Assembly: GCF_000429985.1 (NCBI RefSeq)
Contig: NZ_AUCX01000005.1
Location: forward strand, 1-64,000
DNA length: 64,000 nucleotides
Reading direction: 5' to 3'
Source: Maridesulfovibrio bastinii DSM 16055
GTDB lineage: Bacteria > Desulfobacterota > Desulfovibrionia > Desulfovibrionales > Desulfovibrionaceae
Each line of letters opens with the position of its first letter. Within the stretch, counting starts at the first letter, position 1. This document shows, in pieces, positions 8,663-16,699 of the stretch. The position numbers were made by a program, and so were the translations under genes. The notes under the pieces are model-generated. The model was not told where the DNA came from, ran no database searches, and worked only from the letters and a program-made list of their open reading frames with translations.

Positions 8663-9340
8663 TCAGCTCCTTTTATTAACTCTGAGTGTATATCCTTTTA
8701 CCGTAGGAATTGCGGATATGCCGAATGACGGAATGATTCTCAGCAGCGATCTGCCGAAGAAAAAGTCCAGCGAGTTTTTGGGAATGCCGGCTTTTTCAAC
8801 AACAAGATCACGTATGCTCAGATCATAGCTTACCATTTCAAGAAGTTCATGGTGCAGATTTTTCTGATTTTTCTGCTCTTCGCCTTCAGCATTGACAATT
8901 TCCGAACATATTTCAGCAACCCTGTCCATAGGACATTTCTTGTCGTGCTCGGCAATCAGTTCCACGAGCGGATGTCCCTGAGGGAGAATATCCGTCCTTG
9001 TCAGCCTGTCAACACTGTAGACTTCAAGCAGAGGCTCGGGGTCCTCGCAGAACAGGAGCTGGCATTCCAGAGGTCTTTTGTTGTAAATGCCGCAGGTGTT
9101 ACCTTCCGGAGTGAAAAAAGAACATATCCATTCTCCATCGGTTCCCTTGATCTTTATGATTTCCTGCTCAAGTGGTATAACCGCGCCAACAGGCTGATCA
9201 TAAACCATTTCTCCTTTTCTGAGGGTCACAAGATCAGTCAGGTCAATTCCGTCCTTGTTTTTCAGCAGTTCAAGGTCCTGAACATGAAGAGCCGGTCCGC
9301 CTTTGCGGCAGCATGTTCCGCATTGTCTACATTTTTTCAT
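8663..9340 (-). CDS. YkgJ-family cysteine cluster protein
   Basis: A 225-residue protein with the zinc- or iron-chelating CxxCxxCC pattern at its N-terminus (CRQCGTCCRKGGPAL, residues 4-18). The second family cluster follows at about residues 95-116: CSFFTPEGNTCGIYNKRP and ECQLLFC. YkgJ-family proteins are thought to bind an FeS cluster or zinc; the molecular role is not established. It is the upstream partner of the 89-residue gene and is transcribed away from dsrA. The ribosome-binding site at the ATG is weak. A second YkgJ protein is at 35.5 kb. Confidence 0.8.
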   Translation of the reverse strand: MKKCRQCGTCCRKGGPALHVQDLELLKNKDGIDLTDLVTLRKGEMVYDQPVGAVIPLEQEIIKIKGTDGEWICSFFTPEGNTCGIYNKRPLECQLLFCEDPEPLLEVYSVDRLTRTDILPQGHPLVELIAEHDKKCPMDRVAEICSEIVNAEGEEQKNQKNLHHELLEMVSYDLSIRDLVVEKAGIPKNSLDFFFGRSLLRIIPSFGISAIPTVKGYTLRVNKRS

Positions 9341-9711
9341 AATGATCGCATTGGTTTTTCAAGTTTAGGTTGATGGATATAAAAATATTTTGTAGGTAGT
9401 AGCTACCACTCGCGCATCTAGCGCAGGGAGGTGTAGATACTCTGAGAAAGCCATGCTTGGCAAGTGCGGATTATATCAGCATGCTATATAAATTATAACG
9501 TGTTGACAAAGAGCTTATAAGTTCACTATTTCACCTGATAGGTTGAGTTCTTTTTCACTTATGGTTATCTTGCACTCCCTTGTCAGCTTAACAAGGGCTT
9601 CTCAACCCAAGAGAGGAAAGCAGCCGGGCTGAGTCTAAATTGTGACTCATAGACCGGATGCCCTTTTGTATTGGTAGGTATATCAATTAAACTTTATGGA
9701 GGTTTAAGGGA
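9341..9711 (+). promoter_or_regulatory. Upstream region and structured leader of dsrAB
   Basis: 371 bases between the divergent YkgJ gene and dsrA. A perfect -35 hexamer TTGACA occurs at 9503-9508, but the matching -10 is poor (ACTATT or TATTTC at 16-18 bases). Downstream are small dyads in the presumed 5' UTR: CCCTTGT/ACAAGGG (about 9577-9597) and TGAGTC/GACTCA (9630-9635 and 9644-9649). Further upstream, GGTAG/CTACC and GCGC/GCGC dyads lie around 9394-9425. These may influence transcript stability or regulator binding; no known operator was recognised. Confidence 0.4.
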
Positions 9712-11025
9712 ATGGCGAAACATGAAACTCCCTTGTTGGACCAGCTTGAAAGCGGCCCCTGGCCGAGCTTTGTAGCTGATATCAAACAGCAAGCTGAAGT
9801 TAGAGCCAAAAACGAGGAAGGCATTGAACTTCAGATCCCCGAGGAAGTCTGCGACGACCTTCTTGGTGTTCTCGAGTTGTCCTATTCCGATGGTGAAACT
9901 CACTGGAAGCACGGCGGAATCGTTGGTGTTTTCGGTTATGGTGGTGGTGTTATCGGTCGTTATTGCGACCAGCCTGAACAGTTCCCCGGTGTTGCTCATT
10001 TCCACACCGTGCGTGTTGCTCAGCCTAACGGTAAATACTACACAACAGAATTTCTGCGCAACATCATGAAAATCTGGGAAATGCGTGGTTCCGGTCTGAC
10101 CAACATGCATGGTTCAACCGGTGACATCGTTTTCCTTGGTACCACAACACCGCAGCTCGAAGAAATTTTCTACGAACTGACTCACGATGTTGAAGTTGAC
10201 CTCGGTGGTTCAGGTTCCAACCTGCGTACACCTGCCAGCTGCCTTGGTAAATCACGTTGTGAATATGCTTGTTACGACACTCAGGCCGCTTGTTACGACC
10301 TGACAATGGAATATCAGGATGAACTTCACCGTCCCGCTTTCCCCTACAAATTCAAATTCAAGTTTGATGGTTGTCCTAACGGCTGTGTTGCTGCTATGGC
10401 ACGTTCAGACTTCTCTGTTGTAGGTATCTGGCGTGACGAAATCCGCATCGACCAGGAAGCTGTTGCAGCTTACGTCGGCGGTGAATTTGCTCCTAACGCC
10501 GGCGCTCACTCCGGTCGTGACTGGGGTAAGTTTGATATCCAGAAAGAAGTTGTTGATCTCTGCCCCGGCAAGTGCATCAAGTACGAAGACGGCAAGCTCT
10601 CAATCAATGACAAAGAATGTATGCATTGCATGCACTGCATCAACACAATGCCTCGCGCACTGATGATCGGTAACGATCGTGGTGCATCCATCCTCTGCGG
10701 TGCTAAGGCTCCTATCCTTGATGGTCCTCAGCTCAGCTCCCTTCTCGTTCCTTTCATCAAAGTTGAAGAACCTTTTGATGAACTTAAGGAACTCATTGAG
10801 AATATCTGGGATTGGTGGATGGAAGAAGGTAAGAACCGTGAGCGTCTGGGTGAAACCATGCGTCGCATGGGCTTCCAGAAACTTCTCGAAGTCACCGGAA
10901 TCGAAGCTGATGCAAGACACGTTCAGGAACCAAGACACAACCCCTACATCTTCTGGAAAGCAGATGAGGTTGAAGGCTCCTGGGATCGTGACATTAACGA
11001 ATACAGAAAAAGACACCAGAGATAA
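9712..11025 (+). CDS. dsrA: Dissimilatory sulfite reductase alpha subunit
   Basis: A 437-residue alpha subunit of DsrAB, the cytoplasmic alpha2beta2 enzyme that reduces sulfite in the last step of sulfate respiration, delivering sulfur to DsrC. The siroheme-[4Fe-4S] cysteines sit at 177, 183, 221 and 225 (CLGKSRC and CPNGC), the spacing of the Desulfovibrio enzyme. An inserted ferredoxin domain contributes CPGKC (284, 288) and CMHCMHC (303, 306, 309). In solved structures the alpha-subunit tetrapyrrole is not catalytic. A good ribosome-binding site (GGAGG) precedes the ATG. dsrB follows after 15 bases. Codon choice is visibly biased compared with neighbours (few rare codons), as expected for one of the most abundant proteins in the cell. 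Confidence 0.99.
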   Translation: MAKHETPLLDQLESGPWPSFVADIKQQAEVRAKNEEGIELQIPEEVCDDLLGVLELSYSDGETHWKHGGIVGVFGYGGGVIGRYCDQPEQFPGVAHFHTVRVAQPNGKYYTTEFLRNIMKIWEMRGSGLTNMHGSTGDIVFLGTTTPQLEEIFYELTHDVEVDLGGSGSNLRTPASCLGKSRCEYACYDTQAACYDLTMEYQDELHRPAFPYKFKFKFDGCPNGCVAAMARSDFSVVGIWRDEIRIDQEAVAAYVGGEFAPNAGAHSGRDWGKFDIQKEVVDLCPGKCIKYEDGKLSINDKECMHCMHCINTMPRALMIGNDRGASILCGAKAPILDGPQLSSLLVPFIKVEEPFDELKELIENIWDWWMEEGKNRERLGETMRRMGFQKLLEVTGIEADARHVQEPRHNPYIFWKADEVEGSWDRDINEYRKRHQR

Positions 11026-11040
11026 CACGGGAGGAAAGAC

Positions 11041-12186
11041 ATGGCGTTCGTTTCTTCTGGCTACAATCCAGATAAACCGATGGAAAACCGGAATTCGGAC
11101 ATTGGACCTCGTAAATTTGACGAGTTCCTTCCTCCGGTTATTAAGAAAAACTTTGGTGCGTGGAAATACCACGAAATCCTTGAACCCGGCATCCTTGTAC
11201 ACGTAGCTGAATCCGGCGACGAAGTTTACTCCGTTCGTTGTGGTACCGCTCGTCTCATGAGTGTTGTTCATATCAAGGAAATGTGTGACATCGCTGATAA
11301 ACATTGCGATGGATACCTCCGCTTCACCACTCGTAACAACGTTGAGTTCATGGTTGACTCCAAGGATAAAGTTGACGCTCTTAAAGCTGATCTTCTTTCC
11401 CGCAAGTTCAACGGCGGCAGCTACAAGTTCCCCATCGGCGGAACTGGTGCCGGTGTTTCCAACATTGTTCACACTCAGGGTTGGGTTCACTGCCACACTC
11501 CCGCAACAGATGCTTCCGGTACCGTTAAGGTTATCATGGACGAACTGTTCGACGAGTTCACCGGCCACAACATGCCTGCTCCCGTACGCATCGCTGTTGC
11601 TTGCTGCCTGAACATGTGTGGTGCATGTCACTGCTCCGATATCGCAGTAGTTGGTATTCACCGTAAACCACCCCTTATCGACCACGAACACCTCGACAAC
11701 CTCTGCGAGATTCCTCTTGCTGTTGCTGCTTGTCCTACCGGTGCTGTACGTCCTTCTAAAGTTGAAGTTGACGGAACCACTTACAAGACTGTTGCAATTA
11801 AAGAAGAGCGTTGCATGTTCTGCGGTAACTGCTACACAATGTGTCCTTCACTTCCCCTGTCCGACAGCGAAGGTGACGGTATCGCTCTGATGGTTGGTGG
11901 TAAAATATCCAACCGTATCAGCCAGCCTAAGTTCTCCAAGGTTGTAGTTGCCTACATCCCCAACGAACCTCCTCGCTGGCCTACACTGACTAAAACTATC
12001 CGCACTATTGTGGATGTTTACTCCAAAGAAGCCAACAAATACGAACGTCTGGGTGACTGGGCTGAACGTATCGGTTGGGAACGCTTCTTTGAAAAGACCG
12101 GCATCAAGTTCACTAAGCACCTGATCGACGATTTCCGTGATCCCGCTTACTACACTTGGCGTCAGTCAACTCAGTTCAAATTCTAA
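11041..12186 (+). CDS. dsrB: Dissimilatory sulfite reductase beta subunit
   Basis: A 381-residue beta subunit carrying the catalytic siroheme. Cluster cysteines are at 151, 188, 189 and 193 ([12 protein letters not shown] and [11 protein letters not shown]). The ferredoxin insert has CPTGAV followed by [26 protein letters not shown] places a strong ribosome-binding site before the ATG, 15 bases after dsrA, so the two subunits are coexpressed. Length and residue numbering agree with the Desulfovibrio proteins. The gene is followed by a hairpin terminator before dsrD. Confidence 0.99.
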   Translation: MAFVSSGYNPDKPMENRNSDIGPRKFDEFLPPVIKKNFGAWKYHEILEPGILVHVAESGDEVYSVRCGTARLMSVVHIKEMCDIADKHCDGYLRFTTRNNVEFMVDSKDKVDALKADLLSRKFNGGSYKFPIGGTGAGVSNIVHTQGWVHCHTPATDASGTVKVIMDELFDEFTGHNMPAPVRIAVACCLNMCGACHCSDIAVVGIHRKPPLIDHEHLDNLCEIPLAVAACPTGAVRPSKVEVDGTTYKTVAIKEERCMFCGNCYTMCPSLPLSDSEGDGIALMVGGKISNRISQPKFSKVVVAYIPNEPPRWPTLTKTIRTIVDVYSKEANKYERLGDWAERIGWERFFEKTGIKFTKHLIDDFRDPAYYTWRQSTQFKF

Positions 12187-12203
12187 GAATTGAGAATTAT
12201 ATG

Positions 12204-12233
12204 GGGTGCGGCATTAAGCCGCACCCTGTTTTT
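12204..12233 (+). terminator. Hairpin terminator/attenuator between dsrB and dsrD
   Basis: A perfect 9-bp stem GGGTGCGGC / GCCGCACCC with loop ATTAA is followed by TGTTTTT, a canonical intrinsic terminator only 18 bases after the dsrB stop and 20 before dsrD. Because dsrD lies immediately downstream on the same strand, partial read-through is the likely behaviour, giving dsrAB more transcript than dsrD. Confidence 0.8.
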
Positions 12234-12253
12234 AAAGCAAAGGGGTTACAAAT

Positions 12254-12499
12254 ATGCCTATCGAAATGGAATCTGCAAAGAAAACCATTATTGACTTTTT
12301 GGAATCAAAATCTGGCTCCAAAAGTAAATTCTATTTCAATGACTTCACCAAACTTTTCCCGGATTCAAAAGGCCGTGAAGTCAAGAAAGTCCTGACCGCT
12401 CTGGTTAAGGAAGAAAAAGTTGTTTACTGGTCAAGCGGAAGTACCACTATGTATGGTCTTGCCGGTGCTGGTAAGCAGGCTGGAGCCGAAGGCGAATAG
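12254..12499 (+). CDS. dsrD: DsrD, winged-helix accessory protein of sulfite reduction
   Basis: An 81-residue protein matching DsrD of sulfate reducers (78-81 residues): MPIEMESAKKTIIDFLESKS, then FYFNDFTKLFPDS, then VLTALVKEEKVVYWSSGSTT. It adopts a winged-helix fold; reports describe it as an activator of DsrAB rather than a DNA-binding regulator. An AAAGGGG ribosome-binding site precedes the ATG. It is separated from dsrB by a terminator-like hairpin and followed by another, so its expression is probably set by read-through. Confidence 0.96.
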   Translation: MPIEMESAKKTIIDFLESKSGSKSKFYFNDFTKLFPDSKGREVKKVLTALVKEEKVVYWSSGSTTMYGLAGAGKQAGAEGE

Positions 12500-12520
12500 T
12501 CTTTTGACTCACGTCTTGAA

Positions 12521-12556
12521 TGCCTTGTCCCTTTTGATTAGGGCAGGGCATTTTTG
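12521..12556 (+). terminator. Terminator after dsrD
   Basis: An imperfect stem pairs TGCCTTGTCCCT with AGGGCAGGGCA across a short loop and is followed by TTTTT. It closes the dsr transcript; the next gene (CbiA family) begins about 220 bases on, so it probably has its own promoter. Confidence 0.6.
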
Positions 12557-12772
12557 TGTCCGGCATTGTCTGACGTTTCCCCACTTGCTGGGGCGGCGTT
12601 AGTCTTTGCTGGACATTCGTTTTTCTACAGGGACTAAAATTACTTAACGCGGTTCGGTTAAGAGTTGTTTTCTATCAGAATCAGATTAAATTTTTAGGAT
12701 CGGTATGAAAACTCTGGTAACTCGGTATATGGTCTACATCTTTCAGTATAATAAATCAGAATCAGGCAGAAT

Positions 12773-14161
12773 ATGAATTTTCCCCGCATAGTACTTGCCG
12801 GATTGAGCGGCGGAACCGGTAAGACAATTGTCACCCTCGGTATCTGCAGGGCTTTGCGCAATAAAGGTCTGGCTGTTAAGCCCTTTAAAAAGGGACCTGA
12901 CTATATTGATGCCCGCTGGCTTGGGCTTGCCGCCGGAGAATCTGCTTCCAACCTTGATCCACACCTGATGCCCGCTGAAAAGCTGCCTCTGCTGATGTAC
13001 GAAAAAGGTAAAAATTTCGATATCTCAGTTATAGAAGGTAACAGAGGCCTTTTTGACGGCAAAGATGTTGAAGGTTCCTGTTCCACAGCCGAGCTTGCGC
13101 GCATTATCGCTGCACCGGTTATTCTTGCCATTGACTGCACTAAAATGACCAGAACCGTAGCCGCGATTGTTTCCGGTTGCAGAAATTTTGAGAGTGGTTT
13201 CAATCTTGCCGGGGTAATATTGAACAGGACTGCCGGAGAAAGGCACCGCTCAATTTTAAGACGGAGCATAGAAGAATATACGGATGTTCCTGTGCTCGGT
13301 ATGCTGCCCAAGCTTTCGAAAAATCCTATTCCCGAAAGACACATGGGGCTTGTCTCAAATACTGAATACGCCAGACAGGATTCTTCGCTGGAAACGCTTG
13401 GAAGGATGGCTGAAGAGTGTATTGATCTTGACCGGCTTACAGAAATAGCTGGTTCGGCAGGCAGTCTTGAGGTCCCGGAACTTCAACTTTGGCCTGAGAA
13501 TTGTGTTTGCGGGAATGAGCGTCCGGTCATAGGTGTGGTTCGCGATGAGGCTTTCTGGTTTTACTATGATGAAAATCTGGAAGCTCTGGAACATGCCGGA
13601 GCTGAGGTCAGGGAACTTTCACTCCTGAGTGATGAAGATTGGCCGGAACTTCACGGACTGTATCTTGGTGGTGGATTTCCAGAAACAATGGCTGATAAGC
13701 TTTCAGCAAATGTTGCAGCCCGTAAAAGGGTGAAGTCTCTTGCCGATTCGGGACTGCCTGTTTTTGCTGAGTGCGGCGGATTTATGTATCTCGGTGAAAG
13801 TGTGGAATATAAGGGGCAGTCTTACCCCATGTCAGGTGTCCTGCCCATCAGTACAAAGCTCTGCCTCAAACCGCAGGGTCTTGGATACACCTGTGGCGTT
13901 GTCGAGGCTGATAATCTTTTTTTCAAAACCGGCACGGAGATATGCGGACATGAATTTCATTATTCGCTGTGCGTAAATGAGCAGGAAACTGATTTTTCAT
14001 ACGCTTTATCCCTTAAGCGGGGTAAGGGTACTTTCTTAGGAAGAGATGGAATTGTAAAAGACAATGTCTACGCCGGATATAACCATATCCATGCACTTGG
14101 TAACCCGCAATGGGCAGAAAATTTCGTAACTGCTGCTGAAAAGTTTAAAAACCGTTCCTAA
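12773..14161 (+). CDS. CbiA/CobB/DsrN-family glutamine-dependent amidotransferase
   Basis: A 462-residue enzyme of the cobyrinate a,c-diamide synthase family. The N-terminal ATPase half has the P-loop GGTGKT (residues 13-18) and KGPDYID. The C-terminal class-I-like glutaminase half has its nucleophile Cys334 in FAECGGFMYLGE. Family members use ATP and glutamine to amidate acetate side chains of tetrapyrroles: cobyrinic acid in B12 synthesis or, for the dsr-linked paralog DsrN of Allochromatium, siroheme to siro-amide. Position directly after dsrABD, no cobalamin riboswitch upstream and no other cob/cbi genes favour siroheme amidation for DsrAB; B12 synthesis cannot be excluded. The convergent downstream gene overlaps its 3' end by four bases. 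Confidence 0.9.
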   Translation: MNFPRIVLAGLSGGTGKTIVTLGICRALRNKGLAVKPFKKGPDYIDARWLGLAAGESASNLDPHLMPAEKLPLLMYEKGKNFDISVIEGNRGLFDGKDVEGSCSTAELARIIAAPVILAIDCTKMTRTVAAIVSGCRNFESGFNLAGVILNRTAGERHRSILRRSIEEYTDVPVLGMLPKLSKNPIPERHMGLVSNTEYARQDSSLETLGRMAEECIDLDRLTEIAGSAGSLEVPELQLWPENCVCGNERPVIGVVRDEAFWFYYDENLEALEHAGAEVRELSLLSDEDWPELHGLYLGGGFPETMADKLSANVAARKRVKSLADSGLPVFAECGGFMYLGESVEYKGQSYPMSGVLPISTKLCLKPQGLGYTCGVVEADNLFFKTGTEICGHEFHYSLCVNEQETDFSYALSLKRGKGTFLGRDGIVKDNVYAGYNHIHALGNPQWAENFVTAAEKFKNRS

Positions 14162-14916
14162 GGCATGTAGGCTTTTGCTATCTTAAAAATATCTTCGTAG
14201 CTGAGTTTGTTTCTTATACCTATACACATTTCAGCAGCCATCTCCATTTTCCTCTTCGTCTCAAGCAGAATCTCTTTTGTCTGAGCCGCCATATTCAATT
14301 TTAAGACCCTATGCTCAAAGCCATCAATGGCTTGTGTCAATCCATTCAGATAGTAAGGTGTCTTTATATATGGCAGAAATTTTTCAAGAGTCTGTTTGCC
14401 TTCTCTGCGCGCTGTAATGACATGAAAAAGTAATTTGACAAGAAGCCGGTCATTTTGAAGTTTATGATCAATCTCCAGCAGGACTTCCTGATTGGAGTCT
14501 TGGCTTTTCAGGCCGTCAGAAATGCCGTGAGCCAGACTGAAAGCCTTTTTTTCCGTTATCGGCGAAAAGGGAAAATGTGATGCCATGCGCACAAATGAAA
14601 CACGGGGGTTTTCTTTTGATGAAACAGCTAACACAGCTATGCTCATAGCTGCCAGTTTGCGTTCATAATCAATTGTGATAGTTTGCTCCTTCGCAAGTGC
14701 AAGGCGTCTTACGGATTCTTCATCAAGTCCGGAAAAAGCTGTCTCCAGCATGTGTTTGATAAACGGTTCGCGGGTATAGCGGATTTCTTCTTCCAGTATT
14801 TTCTTACTGCGCTTGACATCAATCAGTTTTTTGATTGAAAGCCAGTATGCGGCGAGTCCCTCTGCGGGCATCTCCAATATGTCGAAATCTTTCTGCTCTT
14901 CCTGCGGTGTGCTCAT
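14158..14916 (-). CDS. Predicted helical cytoplasmic protein of unknown function
   Basis: A 252-residue, alpha-helix-rich protein without transmembrane segments, signal peptide or cysteine clusters; I recognise no family. Charged/leucine heptads occur around KKLIDVKRSKKILEEE (about residues 28-44) and in the C-terminal third. AAGGA lies about nine bases before the ATG. It is convergent with the CbiA-family gene, the stop codons overlapping by four bases, so antisense effects at the 3' ends are possible. Divergent from lgt. Confidence 0.72.
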   Translation of the reverse strand: MSTPQEEQKDFDILEMPAEGLAAYWLSIKKLIDVKRSKKILEEEIRYTREPFIKHMLETAFSGLDEESVRRLALAKEQTITIDYERKLAAMSIAVLAVSSKENPRVSFVRMASHFPFSPITEKKAFSLAHGISDGLKSQDSNQEVLLEIDHKLQNDRLLVKLLFHVITARREGKQTLEKFLPYIKTPYYLNGLTQAIDGFEHRVLKLNMAAQTKEILLETKRKMEMAAEMCIGIRNKLSYEDIFKIAKAYMP

Positions 14917-15025
14917 TTGTGAACTGTTCCTTTATTTTTAGGCACTATAACTTAAAAAATGCCGGAAACAAAGTGTACCGTAGTAAACTTGAATCTTTGA
15001 GCTGTGTGCAGCCGGAGAATTAAAA

Positions 15026-15814
15026 ATGATAGTACTGCCCAGATTTGATCCCATAGCTTTTCAAATAGGACCTCTCAAGGCCAACTGGTATGGTCTGATG
15101 TATATGGTCGGTTTTACCATTGCATGGCTTCTTGGAAGATATAGAGCTGCAAAACCAACCAACAGCTGGACTCTGCGTCAGGTCGACGATCTTATCACAT
15201 GGCTTGTGGTCGGATTGGTTCTGGGAGCCAGAATAGGATATGTGGTGGTTTATGAACCATGGTATTTTATGGCGCATCCACTTGATATTGTTGCCATATG
15301 GAAAGGTGGGATGTCCTTTCATGGCGGAGCTGTCGGTGTGGCTATTGTGGCCTGGAGATTTGCAAAATCCACAGGCAGAACAACTCTTGATGTAGGTGAT
15401 TTTCTTACTCCGCTGGCTCCTCTGGGTCTTCTATGCGGAAGAATAGGTAATTTCATCAACGGCGAGCTTTGGGGCAGACCGACTGATATGCCGTGGGGAA
15501 TGGTCTTTCCCAGTGTCCGTGCCGGAATGATCCCCCGCCATCCTTCACAATTATATGAAGGTGCGCTTGAAGGACTCCTCCTTTTTATTATTTTGTGGGT
15601 CTGGTCGTCCAAACCGCGCGCAAGAGGAACAACCACCGGTCTTTTCCTGATCGGCTATGGTTGTTTCAGGGCTTTCGTTGAATTTTTCCGGCAGCCGGAC
15701 CCCCAGCTCGGTTTTATCGCTTTCGGCTGGCTGACTATGGGGCAGTTGCTGTGTCTGCCAATGATACTCATCGGTCTGGCTCTGTTTCTCTGGGGCCGAA
15801 GATTGAAAGCATAA
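15026..15814 (+). CDS. lgt: Prolipoprotein diacylglyceryl transferase
   Basis: A 262-residue inner-membrane enzyme (about seven helices) that adds diacylglycerol from phosphatidylglycerol to the lipobox cysteine of prolipoproteins, the first step of lipoprotein maturation. Signatures: GGMSFHGGAVG (about residues 94-104), the Lgt motif GRIGNFINGELWGRPT (about 137-152) with its essential Arg, and RHPSQLYEGALEG (about 172-184). GGAGAATTAAAA precedes the ATG. Probably monocistronic, with a terminator right after the stop. A client in this window is the VSGC lipobox of the binding protein at 53.4-54.2 kb. Confidence 0.96.
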   Translation: MIVLPRFDPIAFQIGPLKANWYGLMYMVGFTIAWLLGRYRAAKPTNSWTLRQVDDLITWLVVGLVLGARIGYVVVYEPWYFMAHPLDIVAIWKGGMSFHGGAVGVAIVAWRFAKSTGRTTLDVGDFLTPLAPLGLLCGRIGNFINGELWGRPTDMPWGMVFPSVRAGMIPRHPSQLYEGALEGLLLFIILWVWSSKPRARGTTTGLFLIGYGCFRAFVEFFRQPDPQLGFIAFGWLTMGQLLCLPMILIGLALFLWGRRLKA

Positions 15815-15829
15815 TCAGAACACAATCTG

Positions 15830-15865
15830 ACCGGAATCACTGTTAAAGTGGTTCCGGTTTTTTGT
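15830..15865 (+). terminator. Terminator of lgt
   Basis: An 11-bp stem (ACCGGAATCAC with GTGGTTCCGGT, one G-U pair) with a seven-base loop is followed by TTTTTTG. Confidence 0.8.
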
Positions 15866-16047
15866 TTTTAATGAGTAATAAAGTTCAACATACAAATTAA
15901 TTGAAGCGGAAAAATGCGAGCAGTCCGAGGGGCATTTTTACAGAATATTTGTAAAATCGTCTGAGTACTGTGTTTATGCTTGAGTAGGATGACAGAATAA
16001 TATTAGATAATGCGTCCTGTAATACTAAATTCACCCTAAGGAGAGAC

Positions 16048-16632
16048 ATGAACAGAATTGACGAGCTTCTTGAAAAGATTGAAGATCTTGAATCAGAGTT
16101 GAGGTCAGAATTACTGATTATTCAAGATCGCTTTCGGTACACGGTTAATAAAAAGAAAGTCAGGTTCAGTAAGGAAATAAAAGCTCAGCACCGTGAACTG
16201 GCCGCTAAATGGTCAGAGTATGTTTATGATTCCGGTGTATGGGTTATCCTCACAATTCCATTCATCTGGCTGCCTCTCATTCCGGCATTTATACTTGATC
16301 TGGGCGTCTGCATCTATCAGGCAGTCTGCTTTCCGGTTTATGGTATTCCTAAAGTCAAACGCAGTGATTATGTGGTTCTTGATCGGCATTCTTTAAAATA
16401 TTTGAATTTGATAGAAAAATTAAACTGTTGTTATTGCGGTTATTTTAACGGACTCATAGCGTTCGTGCGTGAGGTTGCCGGGCGCACAGAACAGTATTGG
16501 TGTCCTATACGGCATGCCCGCCCGGTAAAGTCAGTTCACAGCCGTTACAGGAAGTTTTTTGAATACGGTGATGCTGAAAGTTATAAAGATGGCTTAAACA
16601 AGGTCCGTGAAGATTTTAAGGAAAATGATTGA
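16048..16632 (+). CDS. Predicted membrane-associated protein, unknown function
   Basis: A 194-residue protein with an N-terminal charged helix or coiled coil (residues 1-60), then a hydrophobic hairpin of two membrane helices (GVWVILTIPFIWLPLIPAFI and the following LDLGVCIYQAVCFPVYGIP). A cytoplasmic-looking tail contains NCCYCGYFNG, a cysteine cluster suggestive of metal binding, and WCPIRHARPV. AGGAGAG lies before the ATG. I do not recognise a named family. Single gene with its own terminator. Confidence 0.75.
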   Translation: MNRIDELLEKIEDLESELRSELLIIQDRFRYTVNKKKVRFSKEIKAQHRELAAKWSEYVYDSGVWVILTIPFIWLPLIPAFILDLGVCIYQAVCFPVYGIPKVKRSDYVVLDRHSLKYLNLIEKLNCCYCGYFNGLIAFVREVAGRTEQYWCPIRHARPVKSVHSRYRKFFEYGDAESYKDGLNKVREDFKEND

Positions 16633-16640
16633 TTTTATAT

Positions 16641-16676
16641 AAAAAAGACCCTGCTTCATAAAAGCAGGGTCTTTTT
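16641..16676. terminator. Bidirectional terminator
   Basis: A perfect 15-bp stem, AAAAAGACCCTGCTT with AAGCAGGGTCTTTTT, with T-runs on both strands. It serves both the membrane-protein gene on the plus strand and the NSS transporter gene on the minus strand. Confidence 0.9.
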
Positions 16677-16699
16677 ATATGGATCATTTTGATGAGGTC

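Noticed and set aside
9394-9430. Small dyads upstream of dsrA considered as a tRNA-like or RNA gene
   Set aside because: Stems are only four to five base pairs and no tRNA T-loop or anticodon arm pattern is present.
10600-11691. 363-residue reverse-strand frame across dsrA/dsrB
   Set aside because: It is the antisense shadow of two highly conserved genes whose codon bias keeps the opposite frame open; no family similarity or ribosome-binding site.
12557-12772. Possible cobalamin riboswitch upstream of the CbiA-family gene
   Set aside because: No B12-box-like sequence or the expected multi-stem core could be found.
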